Origin: Antedon mediterranea
Taxonomy: Eukaryota; Echinodermata; Crinoidea; Comatulida; Antedonidae
Length of the DNA stretch: 64,000 nucleotides
Reading direction: 5' to 3'
Assembly: GCF_964355755.1 (NCBI RefSeq)
Contig: NC_092670.1
Coordinates: 27,827,795-27,891,794, forward strand
The position numbers were made by a program, and so were the translations under genes. Shown one piece after another: positions 10,349 to 23,983 of this stretch. The notes beneath the pieces are model-generated. The model did no database searches, was not told where the DNA came from, and was given only the letters and a program-made list of their open reading frames with translations. Position 1 is the first letter of the stretch, and each line of letters begins with the position of its first letter.

Positions 10349-13300
10349 ACAAGTTTTTTCGAAAATCACAAAATGGTGTAAAACGTCTCCAAATGCGATT
10401 TGAAGCTATTCTAAGCAATTTTGTGTTTTTATGTTAACAAGTTTTTTCGAAAATCACAAAATGGTCTAAAACGTCTCCAAATGCGATTTGAAGCTATTCT
10501 AAGCACTTTTGTGTTTTTATGTTAACAAGTTTTTTCGAAAATCACAAAATGGTCTAAAATGTCTCAAAATGCGATTTGAAGCTATTCTGTACACTTTGCT
10601 GTTTTGTGTGAATAATTTTTGTCAAAATGCTCAAAATGGTCAAAAACGTTTTTAAATACTATATTAAGCTATTTTGTGTTCTTTGATGTTTTTGTGTGAA
10701 AAGTTTTTTCGAAATGCTCAAAATGGTCTAAAACGGTTTCTAATGTGATTTTAAGCACTTTGATGTTTTTATGTTAACAACTTTTTTAGAAAATTACAAA
10801 ATGGTCTAAAACGTCTCCAAATGCGATTTGAAGCAATTCTAAGCACTTTGGTGTTTTTATGTTAACAAGTTTTTTCGAAAATCACAAAATGGTCTAAAAC
10901 GTCTCCAAATGCGATTTGAAGCTATTCTGTACACTTTGCTGTTTTGTGTGAATAATTTTTGTTGAAATGCTCAAAATGGTCAAAAACGTTTTTAAATACG
11001 ATATTAAGCTATTTTGTGCTCTTTGATGTTTTTGTGTGAAAAGTTTTATCGAAATGCTCAAAATGGTCTAAAACGGTTTCTAATGTGATTTTAAGCACTT
11101 TGGTGTTTTTATGTTAACAAGTTTTTTCGAAAATCACAAAATGGTCTAAAACGTCTCCAAATGTGATTTGAAGCTATTCTAAACACTTTGGTGTTTTTAT
11201 GTTAACAAGTTTTTTCGAAAATCACAAATTGGTCTAAAACGTCTCCAAATGCGATTTGAAGCTATTTTAAGCACTTTGGTGTTTTTGTGTAACCAAGTTT
11301 TTTCGAAAATCACAAAAGGGTCTAAAATGTCTCAAAATGCGATTTGAAGCTATTCTGTACACTTTGATGTTTTTTTGTTAACAAGTTTTTTCGAAAGTCA
11401 CAAAATGGTCTAAAACGTCTCCAAATGCGATTTGAAGCTATTCTAAGCACTTTGCTGTTTTGTGTGAATAATTTTTGTCGAAATGCTCAAAATGGTCAAA
11501 AACGTTTTTAAATACGATATTAAGCTATTTTGTGCTCTTTGATGTTTTTGTGTGAAAAGTTTTATCGAAATGCTCAAAATGGTCTAAAACGGTTTCTAAT
11601 GTGATTTTAAGCACTTTGATGTTTTTATGTTAACAACTTTTTTAGAAAATCACAAAATGGTCTAAAACGTCTCCAAATGCGATTTGAAGCAATTCTAAGC
11701 ACTTTGGTGTTTTTATGGTAACGAGTTTTTTTGAATATCACAAAATGGTCTAAAATGTCTCCAAATGCGATTTGAAGCTTTTCTAAGCACTTTGGTGTTT
11801 TTATGTTAACAAGTTTTTTCGAAAATCACAAAATGGTCTAAAACGTCTCCAAATGCGATTTGAAGCTATTCTGTACACTTTGCTGTTTTGTGTGAATAAT
11901 TTTTGTCGAAATGCTCAAAATGGTCAAAAACGTTTTTAAATACGATATTAAGCTATTTTGTGCTCTTTGATGTTTTTGTGTGAAAAGTTTTATCGAAATG
12001 CTCAAAATGGTCTAAAACGGTTTCTAATGTGATTTTAAGCACTTTGATGTTTTTATGTTAACAACTTTTTTAGAAAATTACAAAATGGTGTAAAACGTCT
12101 CCAAATGCGATTTGAAGCTATTCTAAGCAATTTGGTGTTTTTATGTTAACAAGTTTTTTCGAAAATCACAAAATGGTCTAAAACGTCTCCAAATGCGATT
12201 TGAAGCTATTCTAAGCACTTTTGTGTTTTTATGTTAACAAGTTTTTTCGAAAATCACAAAATGGTCTAAAATGTCTCCAAATGCGATTTGAAGCTTTTCT
12301 AAGCACTTTTGTGTTTTTATGTTTACAAGTTTTTTCGAAAATCACAAAATGGTCTAAAACGTCTCCAAATGCGATTTGAAGCTATTCTGTACACTTTGCT
12401 GTTTTGTGTGAATAATTTTTGTCAAAATGCTCAAAATGGTCAAAAACGTTTTTAAATACTATATTAAGCTATTTTGTGTTCTTTGATGTTTTTATGTGAA
12501 AAGTTTTATCGAAATGCTCAAAATGGTCTAAAACGGTTTCTAATGTGATTTTAAGAACTTTGATGTTTTTATGTTAAAAACTTTTTTAGAAAATCACAAA
12601 ATGGTCTAAAACGTCTCCAAATGCGATTTGAAGCAATTCTAAGCACTTTGGTGTTTTTATGTTAACATGTTTTTTCGAAAATCACAAAATGGTCTACAAC
12701 GTCTCCAAATGCGATTTGAAGATATTCTAAGCACTTTGGTGTTTTTATGTTAACAAGTTTTTTCGAAAATCACAAAGTGGTATAAAACGTCTCCAAATGC
12801 GATTTTAAGGTATTCTAAGCACTTTGGTGTTTTTATGTTAACAAGTTTTTTCGAAAATCACAAAATGGTCTAAAACGTCTCCAAATGTGATTTGAAGCTA
12901 TTCTAAACACTTTGGTGTTTTTATGTTAACAAGTTTTTTCGAAAATCACAAAATGGTGTAAAACGTCTCCAAATGCGATTTGAAGCTATTCTAAGCAATT
13001 TTGTGTTTTTATGTTAACAAGTTTTTTCGAAAATCACAAAATGGTCTAAAACGTCTCCAAATGCGATTTGAAGCTATTCTAAGCACTTTTGTGTTTTTAT
13101 GTTAACAAGTTTTTTCGAAAATCACAAAATGGTCTAAAATGTCTCAAAATGCGATTTGAAGCTATTCTGTACACTTTGCTGTTTTGTGTGAATAATTTTT
13201 GTCAAAATGCTCAAAATGGTCAAAAACGTTTTTAAATACTATATTAAGCTATTTTGTGTTCTTTGATGTTTTTGTGTGAAAAGTTTTTTCGAAATGCTCA

Positions 13301-16201
13301 AAATGGTCTAAAACGGTTTCTAATGTGATTTTAAGCACTTTGATGTTTTTATGTTAACAACTTTTTTAGAAAATTACAAAATGGTCTAAAACGTCTCCAA
13401 ATGCGATTTGAAGCAATTCTAAGCACTTTGGTGTTTTTATGTTAACAAGTTTTTTCGAAAATCACAAAATGATCTAAAACGTCTCCAAATGCGATTTGAA
13501 GCTATTCGGTACACTTTGCTGTTTTGTGTGAATAATTTTTGTTGAAATGCTCAAAATGGTCAAAAACGTTTTTAAATACGATATTAAGCTATTTTGTGCT
13601 CTTTGATGTTTTTGTGTGAAAAGTTTTATCGAAATGCTCAAAATGGTCTAAAACGGTTTCTAATGTGATTTTAAGCACTTTGTTGTTTTTATGTTAACAA
13701 GTTTTTTCGAAAATCACAAAATGGTCTAAAATGTCTCCAAATGCGATCTGAAGCTTTTCTAAGCACTTTGGTGTTTTTATGTTAACAAGTTTTTTCGAAA
13801 ATCACAAAATGGTCTAAAACGTCTCCAAATGTGATTTGAAGCTATTCTAAACACTTTGGTGTTTTTATGTTAACAAGTTTTTTCGAAAATCACAAATTGG
13901 TCTAAAACGTCTCCAAATGCGATTTGAAGCTATTTTAAGCACTTTGGTTTTTTTGTGTAACCAAGTTTTTTCGAAAATCACAAAAGGGTCTAAAATGTCT
14001 CAAAATGCGATTTGAAGCTATTCTGTACACTTTGATGTTTTTTTGTTAACAAGTTTTTTCGAAAGTCACAAAATGGTCTAAAAAGTCTCCAAATGCGATT
14101 TGAAGCTATTCTAAGCACTTTGGTGTTTTTATGTTAACAAGTTTTATCGAAAATCACAAAATGGTGTAAAACGTCTCCAAATGCGATTTGAAGCTATTCT
14201 AAGCACTTTGGTGTTTTTATGTTAACAAGTTTTTTCGAAAATCACAAAATGGTGTAAAACGTCTCCAAATGCGATTTTAAGCTATTCTAAGCAATTTGGT
14301 GTTTTTATGTTAACAAGTTTTTTCGAAAATCACAAAATGGTCTAAAACGTCTCCAAATGCGATTTGAAGCTATTCTGTACACTTTGCTGTTTTGTGAGAA
14401 TAATTTTTGTCGAAATGCTCAAAATGGTCAAAAACGTTTTTAAATACGATATTAAGCTATTTTGTGCTCTTTGATGTTTTTGTGTGAAAAGTTTTATCGA
14501 AATGCTCAAAATGGTCTAAAACGGTTTCTAATGTGATTTTAAGCACTTTGATGTTTTTATGTTAACAACTTTTTTAGAAAATTACAAAATGGTGTAAAAC
14601 GTCTCCAAATGCGATTTGAAGCTATTCTAAGCAATTTCGTGTTTTTATGTTAACAAGTTTTTTCGAAAATCACAAAATGGTCTAAAACGTCTCCAAATGC
14701 GATTTGAAGCTATTCTAAGCACTTTTGTGTTTTTATGTTAACAAGTTTTTTCGAAAATCACAAAATGGTCTAAAACGTCTCCAAATGCGATTTGAAGCTA
14801 TTCTGTACACTTTGCTGTTTTGTGTGAATAATTTTTTGTCGAAATGCTCAAAATGGTCAAAAACGTTTTTAAATACGATATTAAGCTATTTTGTGCTCTT
14901 TGATGTTTTTGTGTGAAAAGTTTTATCGAAATGCTCAAAATGGTCTAAAACGGTTTCTAATGTGATTTTAAGCACTTTGATGTTTTTATGTTAACAACTT
15001 TTTTAGAAAATCACAAAATGGTCTAAAACGTCTCCAAATGCGATTTGAAGCAATTCTAAGCACTTTGGTGTTTTTATGGTAACGAGTTTTTTTGAATATC
15101 ACAAAATGGTCTAAAACGTCTCCAAATGCGATTTGAAGCTTTTCTAAGCACTTTGGTGTTTTTATGTTTACAAGTTTTTTCGAAAATCACAAAATGGTCT
15201 AAAACGGCTCCAAATACGATTTGAAGCTATTCTAAGCACTTTGGTGTTTTTATGTTAACAAGTTTTTTCGAAAATCACAAAATGGTCTAAAACGTCTCCA
15301 AATGCGATTTGAAGCTATTCTAAGCACTTTGGTGTTTTTATGTTAACAAGTTTTTTCGAAAATCACAAAATGGTGTAAAACGTCTCCAAATGCGATTTGA
15401 AGCTATTCTAAGCAATTTTGTGTTTTTATGTTAACAAGTTTTTTCGAAAATCACAAAATGGTCTAAAACGTCTCCAAATGCGATTTGAAGCTATTCTAAG
15501 CACTTTTGTGTTTTTATGTTAACAAGTTTTTTCGAAAATCACAAAATGGTCTAAAATGTCTCAAAATGCGATTTGAAGCTATTCTGTACACTTTGCTGTT
15601 TTGTGTGAATAATTTTTGTCAAAATGCTCAAAATGGTCAAAAACGTTTTTAAATACTATATTAAGCTATTTTGTGTTCTTTGATGTTTTTGTGTGAAAAG
15701 TTTTTTCGAAATGCTCAAAATGGTCTAAAACGGTTTCTAATGTGATTTTAAGCACTTTGATGTTTTTATGTTAACAACTTTTTTAGAAAATTACAAAATG
15801 GTCTAAAACGTCTCCAAATGCAATTTGAAGCAATTCTAAGCACTTTGGTGTTTTTATGTTAACAAGTTTTTTCGAAAATCACAAAATGGTCTAAAACGTC
15901 TCCAAATGCGATTTGAAGCTATTCTGTACACTTTGCTGTTTTGTGTGAATAATTTTTGTTGAAATGCTCAAAATGGTCAAAAACGTTTTTAAATACGATA
16001 TTAAGCTATTTTGTGCTCTTTGATGTTTTTGTGTGAAAAGTTTTATCGAAATGCTCAAAATGGTCTAAAACGGTTTCTAATGTGATTTTAAGCACTTTGG
16101 TGTTTTTATGTTAACAAGTTTTTTCGAAAATCACAAAATGGTCTAAAACGTCTCCAAATGTGATTTGAAGCTATTCTAAACACTTTGGTGTTTTTATGTT
16201 A

Positions 16202-19200
16202 ACAAGTTTTTTCGAAAATCACAAATTGGTCTAAAACGTCTCCAAATGCGATTTGAAGCTATTTTAAGCACTTTGGTGTTTTTGTGTAACCAAGTTTTTT
16301 CGAAAATCACAAAAGGGTCTAAAATGTCTCAAAATGCGATTTGAAGCTATTCTGTACACTTTGATGTTTTTTTGTTAACAAGTTTTTTCGAAAGTCTCAA
16401 AATGGTCTAAAAAGTCTCCAAATGCGATTTGAAGCTATTCTAAGCACTTTGGTGTTTTTATGTTAACAAGTTTTATCGAAAATCACAAAATGGTGTAAAA
16501 CGTCTCCAAATGCGATTTGAAGCTATTCTAAGCACTTTGGTGTTTTTATGTTAACAAGTTTTTTCGAAAATCACAAAATGGTGTAAAACGTCTCCAAATG
16601 CGATTTTAAGCTATTCTAAGCAATTTGGTGTTTTTATGTTAACAAGTTTTTTCGAAAATCACAAAATGGTCTAAAACGTCTCCAAATGCGATTTGAAGCT
16701 ATTCTGTACACTTTGCTGTTTTGTGAGAATAATTTTTGTCGAAATGCTCAAAATGGTCAAAAACGTTTTTAAATACGATATTAAGCTATTTTGTGCTCTT
16801 TGATGTTTTTGTGTGAAAAGTTTTATCGAAATGCTCAAAATGGTCTAAAACGGTTTCTAATGTGATTTTAAGCACTTTGATGTTTTTATGTTAACAACTT
16901 TTTTAGAAAATTACAAAATGGTGTAAAACGTCTCCAAATGCGATTTGAAGCTATTCTAAGCAATTTCGTGTTTTTATGTTAACAAGTTTTTTCGAAAATC
17001 ACAAAATGGTCTAAAACGTCTCCAAATGCGATTTGAAGCTATTCTAAGCACTTTTGTGTTTTTATGTTAACAAGTTTTTTCGAAAATCACAAAATGGTCT
17101 AAAATGTCTCCAAATGCGATTTTAAGGTATTCTAAGCACTTTGGTGTTTTTATGTTAACAAGTTTTTTCGAAAATCACAAAATGGTCTAAAACGTCTCCA
17201 AATGCGATTTGAAGCTATTCTAAGCACTTTGGTGTTTTTATGTTAACAAGTTTTTTCGAAAATCACAAAATGGTGTAAAACTTCTCCAAATACGATTTTA
17301 AGCTATTCTAAGCAATTTGGTGTTTTTATGTTAACAAGTTTTTTCGAAAATCACAAAATGGTATAAAACGTCTCCAAATACGATTTGAAGCAATTCTAAG
17401 CACTTTGGTGTTTTTATGTTAACAAGTTTTTTCGAAAATTACAAAATGGTATAAAACGTCTCCAAATGCGATTTGAAGATTTTCTAAGCACTTTGGTGTT
17501 TTTATGTTTACAAGTTTTTTCGAAAATCACAAAATGGTCTAAAACGTCTCCAAATGCGATTTGAAGCTATTCTGTACACTTTGCTGTTTTGTGTGAATAA
17601 TTTTGTCAAAATGCTCAAAATGGTCAAAAACGTTTTTAAATACTATATTAAGCTATTTTGTGTTCTTTGATGTTTTTGTGTGAAAAGTTTTATCGAAATG
17701 CTCAAAATGGTCTAAAACGGTTTCTAATGAAATGATTTTAAGAACTTTGATGTTTTTATGTTAACAACTTTTTTAGAAAATCACAAAATGGTCTAAAACG
17801 TCTACAAATGCGATTTGAAGCTATTCTAAGCACTTTGGTGTTTTTATGTTAACAAGTCTTTTCGAAAATCACAAAATGGTATAAAACGTCTCCAAATGAG
17901 ATTTTAAGGTATTCTAAGCACTTTGGTGTTTTTATGTTAACAAGTTTTTTCGAAAATCACAAAATGGTCTAAAACGTCTACAAATGCGATTTGAAGCTAT
18001 TCTAAGCACTTTGGTGTTTTTATGTTAAAAAGTTTTTTCGAAAATCACAAAATGGTCTAAAACGTCTCCAAATGCGATTTGAAGCTATTCTGTACACTTT
18101 GCTGTTTTGTGTGAATAATTTTTGTCGAAATGCTCAAAATGGTCAAAAACGTTTTTAAATACAATATTAAGCTATTTTGTGCTCTTTGATGTTTTTGTGT
18201 GAAAAGTTTTATCGAAATGCTCAAAATGGTCTAAAACGGTTTCTAATGTGATTTTAAGCACTTTGATGTTTTTATGTTAACAACTTTTTTAGAAAATCAC
18301 AAAATGGTCTAAAACGTCTCCAAATGCGATTTGAAGCAATTCTAAGCACTTTGGTGTTTTTATGGTAACGAGTTTTTTTGAATATCACAAAATGGTCTAA
18401 AATGTCTCCAAATGCGATTTGAAGCTATTCTGTACACTTTGATGTTTTTTTGTTAACAAGTTTTTTCGAAAGTCACAAAATGGTCTAAAACGTCTCCAAA
18501 TGCGATTTGAAGCTATTCTAAGCACTTTGGTGTTTTTATGTTAACAAGTTTTTTCGAAAATCACAAAATGGTGTAAAACGTCTCCAAATGCGATTTGAAG
18601 CTATTCTAAGCACTTTGGTGTTTTTATGTTAACAAGTTTTTTCGAAAATCACAAAATGGTGTAAAACTTCTCCAAATACGATTTTAAGCTATTCTAAGCA
18701 ATTTGGTGTTTTTATGTTAACAAGTTTTTTCGAAAATCACAAAATGGTCTAAAACGTCTCCAAATGCGATTTGAAGCTATTCTGTACACTTTGCTGTTTT
18801 GTGTGAATAATTTTTGTTGAAATGCTCAAAATGGTCAAAAACGTTTTTAAATACGATATTAAGCTATTTTGTGCTCTTTGATGTTTTTGTGTGAAAAGTT
18901 TTATCGAAATGCTCAAAATGGTCTAAAACGGTTTCTAATGTGATTTTAAGCACTTTGATGTTTTTATGTTAACAACTTTTTTAGAAAATTACAAAATTGT
19001 GTAAAACGTCTCCAAATGCGATTTGAAGCTATTCTAAGCAATTTCGTGTTTTTATGTTAACAAGTTTTTTCGAAAATCACAAAATGGTCTAAAACGTCTC
19101 CAAATGCGATTTGAAGCTATTCTAAGCACTTTTGTGTTTTTATGTTAACAAGTTTTTTCGAAAATCACAAAATGGTCTAAAATGTCTCCAAATGCGATTT

Positions 19201-22200
19201 TAAGGTATTCTAAGCACTTTGGTGTTTTTATGTTAACAAGTTTTTTCGAAAATCACAAAATGGTCTAAAACGTCTACAAATGCGATTTGAAGCTATTCTA
19301 AGCACTTTGGTGTTTTTATGTTAACAAGTTTTTTCGAAAATTACAAAATGGTATAAAACGTCTCCAAATGCGATTTGAAGATTTTCTAAGCACTTTGGTG
19401 TTTTTATGTTTACAAGTTTTTTCGAAAATCACAAAATGGTCTAAAACGTCTCCAAATGCGATTTGAAGCTATTCTGTACACTTTGCTGTTTTGTGTGAAT
19501 AATTTTGTCAAAATGCTCAAAATGGTCAAAAACGTTTTTAAATACTATATTAAGCTATTTTGTGTTCTTTGATGTTTTTGTGTGAAAAGTTTTATCGAAA
19601 TGCTCAAAATGGTCTAAAACGGTTTCTAATGAAATGATTATAAGAACTTTGATGTTTTTATGTTAACAACTTTTTTAGAAAATCACAAAATGGTCTAAAA
19701 CGTCTCCAAATGCGATTTGAAGCAATTCTAAGCACTTTGGTGTTTTTATGTTAACAAGTTTTTTCGAAAATCACAAAATGGTATAAAACCTCTCCAAATG
19801 CGATTTTAAGGTATTCTAAGCACTTTGGTGTTTTTATGTTAACAAGTTTTTTCGAAAATCACAAAATGGTCTAAAACGTCTACAAATGCGATTTGAAGCT
19901 ATTCTAAGCACTTTGGTGTTTTTATATTAACAAGTTTTTTCGAAAATCACAAAATGGTATAAAACGTCTCCAAATGAGATTTTAAGGTATTCTAAGCACT
20001 TTGGTGTTTTTATGTTAACAAGTTTTTTCGAAAATCACAAAATGGTCTAAAACGTCTACAAATGCGATTTGAAGCTATTCTAAGCACTTTGGTGTTTTTA
20101 TGTTAACAAGTTTTTTCGAAAATCACAAAATGGTCTAAAACGTCTCCAAATGCGATTTGAAGCTATTCTGTACACTTTGCTGTTTTGTGTGAATAATTTT
20201 TGTCGAAATGCTCAAAATGGTCAAAAACGTTTTTAAATACGATATTAAGCTATTTTGTGCTCTTTGATGTTTTTGTGTGAAAAGTTTTATCGAAATGCTC
20301 AAAATGGTCTAAAACGGTTTCTAATGTGATTTTAAGCACTTTGATGTTTTTATGTTAACAACTTTTTTAGAAAATCACAAAATGGTCTAAAACGTCTCCA
20401 AATGCGATTTGAAGCAATTCTAAGCACTTTGGTGTTTTTATGGTAACGAGTTTTTTTGAATATCACAAAATGGTCTAAAATGTCTCCAAATGCGATTTGA
20501 AGCTATTCTGTACACTTTGATGTTTTTTTGTTAACAAGTTTTTTCGAAAGTCACAAAATGGTCTAAAACGTCTCCAAATGCGATTTGAAACTATTCTAAG
20601 CACTTTGGTGTTTTTATGTTAACAAGTTTTTTCGAAAATCACAAAATGGGGTAAAACGTCTCCAAATGCGATTTGAAGCTATTCTAAGCACTTTGGTGTT
20701 TTTATGTTAACAAGTTTTTTCGAAAATCACAAAATGGTGTAAAACTTCTCCAAATACGATTTTAAGCTATTCTAAGCAATTTGGTGTTTTTATGTTAACA
20801 AGTTTTTTCGAAAATCACAAAATGGTCTAAAACGTCTCCAAATGCGATTTGAAGCTATTCTGTACACTTTGCTGTTTTGTGTGAATAATTTTTGTTGAAA
20901 TGCTCAAAATGGTCAAAAACGTTTTTAAATACTATATTAAGCTATTTTGTGCTCTTTGATGTTTTTGTGTGAAAAGTTTTATCGAAATGCTCAAAATGGT
21001 CTAAAACGGTTTCTAATGTGATTTTAAGCACTTTGATGTTTTTATGTTAACAACTTTTTTAGAAAATTACAAAATGGTGTAAAACGTCTCCAAATGCGAT
21101 TTGAAGCTATTCTAAGCACTTTGGTGTTTTTATGGTAACGAGTTTTTTTGAATATCACAAAATGGTCTAAAATGTCTCCAAATGCGATTTGAAGCTTTTC
21201 TAAGCACTTTGGTGTTTTTATGTTAACAAGTTTTTTCGAAAATCACAAAATGGTCTAAAACGTCTCCAAATGTGATTTGAAGCTATTCTAAACACTTTGG
21301 TGTTTTTATGTTAACAAGTTTTTTCGAAAATCACAAATTGGTCTAAAACGTCTCCAAATGCGATTTGAAGCTAGTTTAAGCACTTTGGTGTTTTTGTGTA
21401 ACCAAGTTTTTTCGAAAATCACAAAAGGGTCTAAAATGTCTCAAAATGCGATTTGAAGCTATTCTGTACACTTTGATGTTTTTTTTGTTAACAAGTTTTT
21501 TCGAAAGTCACAAAATGGTCTAAAACGTCTCCAAATGCGATTTGAAGCTATTCTAAGCACTTTGGTGTTTTTATGTTAACAAGTTTTTTCGAAAATCACA
21601 AAATGGTGTAAAACGTCTCCAAATGCGATTTGAAGCTATTCTAAGCAATTTGGTGTTTTTATGTTAACAAGTTTTTTCGAAAATCACAAAATGGTGTAAA
21701 ACGTCTCCAAATGCGATTTTAAGCTATTCTAAGCAATTTGGTGTTTTTTTATGTTAACAAGTTTTTTCGAAAATCACAAAATGGTCTAAAACGTCTCCAA
21801 ATGCGATTTGAAGCTATTCTGTACACTTTGCTGTTTTGTGAGAATAATTTTTGTCGAAATGCTCAAAATGGTCAAAAACGTTTTTAAATACGATATTAAG
21901 CTATTTTGTGCTCTTTGATGTTTTTGTGTGAAAAGTTTTATCGAAATGCTCAAAATGGTCTAAAACGGTTTCTAATGTGATTTTAAGCACTTTGGTGTTT
22001 TTATGTTAACAAGTTTTTTCGAAAATCACAAAATGGTCTAAAACGTCTCCAAATGTGATTTGAAGCTATTCAAAACACTTTGGTGTTTTTATGTTAACAA
22101 GTTTTTTCGAAAATCACAAATTGGTCTAAAACGTCTCCAAATGCGATTTGAAGCTATTTTAAGCACTTTGGTGTTTTTGTGTAACCAAGTTTTTTCGAAA

Positions 22201-23983
22201 ATCACAAAAGGGTCTAAAATGTCTCAAAATGCGATTTGAAGCTATTCTGTACACTTTGATGTTTTTTTGTTAACAAGTTTTTTCGAAAGTCACAAAATGG
22301 TCTAAAACGTCTCCAAATGCGATTTGAAGCTATTCTAAGCACTTTGCTGTATTGTGTGAATAATTTTTGTCGAAATGCTCAAAATGGTCAAAAACGTTTT
22401 TAAATACGATATTAAGCTATTTTGTGCTCTTTGATGTTTTTGTGTGAAAAGTTTTATCGAAATGCTCAAAATGGTCTAAAACGGTTTCTAATGTGATTTT
22501 AAGCACTTTGATGTTTTTATGTTAACAACTTTTTTAGAAAATCACAAAATGGTCTAAAACGTTTCCAAATGCGATTTGAAGCAATTCTAAGCACTTTGGT
22601 GTTTTTATGGTAACGAGTTTTTTTGAATATCACAAAATGGTCTAAAATGTCTCCAAATGCGATTTGAAGCTTTTCTAAGCACTTTGGTGTTTTTATGTTA
22701 ACAAGTTTTTTCGAAAATCACAAAATGGTCTAAAACGTCTCCAAATGCGATTTGAAGCTATTCTGTACACTTTGCTGTTTTGTGTGAATAATTTTTGTCG
22801 AAATGCTCAAAATGGTCAAAAACGTTTTTAAATACGATATTAAGCTATTTTGTGCTCTTTTATGTTTTTGTGTGAAAAGTTTTATCGAAATGCTCAAAAT
22901 GGTCTAAAACGGTTTCTAATGTGATTTTAAGCACTTTGATGTTTTTATGTTAACAACTTTTTTAGAAAATCACAAAATGGTCTAAAACGTCTCCAAATGC
23001 GATTTGAAGCAATTCTAAGCACTTTGGTGTTTTTATGGTAACGAGTTTTTTTGAATATCACAAAATGGTCTAAAATGTCTCCAAATGCGATTTGAAGCTT
23101 TTCTAAGCACTTTGGTGTTTTTATGGTAACGAGTTATTTCGAAAATCACAAAATGGTCTAAAACGTCTCCAAATGCGATTTGAAGCTATTCTGTACACTT
23201 TGCTGTTTTGTGTGAATAATTTTTGTCAAAATGCTCAAAATGGTCAAAAACGTTTTTAAATACTATATTAAGCTATTTTGTGCTCTTTGATGTTTTTGTG
23301 TGAAAAGTTTTATCGAAATGCTCAAAATGGTCTAAAACGGTTTCTAATGTGATTTTAAGCACTTTGATGTTTTTATGTTAACAACTTTTTTAGAAAATTA
23401 CAAAATGGTGTAAAACGTCTCCAAATGCGATTTGAAGCTATTCTAAGCAATTTGGTGTTTTTATGTTAACAAGTTTTTTCGAAAATCACAAAATGGTCTA
23501 AAACGTCTCCAAATGCGATTTGAAGCTATTCTAAGCACTTTTGTGTTTTTATGTTAACAAGTTTTTTCGAAAATCACAAAATGGTCTAAAATGTCTCCAA
23601 ATGCGATTTGAAGCTTTTCTAAGCACTTTTGTGTTTTTATGTTTACAAGTTTTTTCGAAAATCACAAAATGGTCTAAAACGTCTCCAAATGCGATTTGAA
23701 GCTATTCTGTACACTTTGCTGTTTTGTGTGAATAATTTTTGTCAAAATGCTCAAAATGGTCAAAAACGTTTTTAAATACTATATTAAGCTATTTGTGTTC
23801 TTTGATGTTTTTATGTGAAAAGTTTTATCGAAATGCTCAAAATGGTCTAAAACGGTTTCTAATGTGATTTTAAGAACTTTGATGTTTTTATGTTAAAAAC
23901 TTTTTTAGAAAATCACAAAATGGTCTAAAACGTCTCCAAATGCGATTTGAAGCAATTCTAAGCACTTTGGTGTTTTTATGTTA
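16202..23983 (+). repeat. 7.8-kb duplicated block, first copy (offset 34782)
   Basis: Matches 50984-58766 although the two lie almost 35 kb apart. Pairs at 34782 bp include 'gtctcaaaatgg' (16395/51177), 'caagtcttttcg' (17858/52640), 'tggggt' (20647/55429) and 'ctagttt' (21371/56153). After a 1-bp T loss in this copy near 23793 ('gctatttgtgttc') the offset becomes 34783. Both copies keep the tandem duplication of about 1.9 kb that the intervening super-repeats lack. The distant copies are thus more alike in structure than either is to its neighbours. Confidence 0.85.
17422..21133 (+). repeat. Tandem duplication of about 1.9 kb around the B' cassette
   Basis: The units starting 17422 and 19324 begin two related segments 1902 bp apart, each with 'aaaattacaaaatggtata' followed by a B' cassette (17597, 19499). 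Further along, cassettes pair at 2078 bp (18115/20193 and 18807/20885), which is 1902 plus two monomers. Similarity fades near 19055/21133. The same pair is present in copy 1 (517/2416) and copy 5 (52204/54106). Super-repeats 3 and 4 have only one version. Confidence 0.75.

Larger units (their letters stand above)
8033..16377 (+). repeat. Tandem duplication of about 4.9 kb (8033-11380 / 12929-16377)
   Basis: Segment 8033-11380 is repeated at 12929-16377. The offset starts at 4896, for example at 'gcgatctgaag' (8851/13747). It becomes 4909 after a 10-bp and a 3-bp deletion in the first copy (9397-9406 and about 9658), and 4997 after loss of one 88-bp monomer near 10200 ('acggctcc' 10207/15204). 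Between the two copies lies the 1.9-kb block duplicated from 5452-7340. The stepwise offsets give a readable record of small deletions after duplication. Confidence 0.83.
1..17245 (+). repeat. Super-repeat copy 1 (17.2 kb)
   Basis: Each copy is taken to begin at the A unit with 'gtgtaaaacttctcc' that is followed by a unit with 'ggtataaaacgtctcc' and 'atacgatttgaagcaattc'. This pair occurs near 1, 17246, 34892, 44925 and 52028. Copy 1 lacks several private variants that copies 2 to 5 share, such as 'aaatggggtaaaacg', 'gctgtattgtgtg', 'gctcttttatg' and 'gagttatttcg'. It is therefore the most diverged copy. Its start coincides with the window start, so its true left edge is not visible. Confidence 0.75.

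Noticed and set aside
14725-14916. A second reading frame encoding the identical 63 residues
   Set aside because: This is the duplicate of the frame at 9816 in the second copy of the 4.9-kb duplication. The one base difference (gtt/gtg) is synonymous, but a single site says nothing about selection. Identity reflects recent duplication of satellite DNA.
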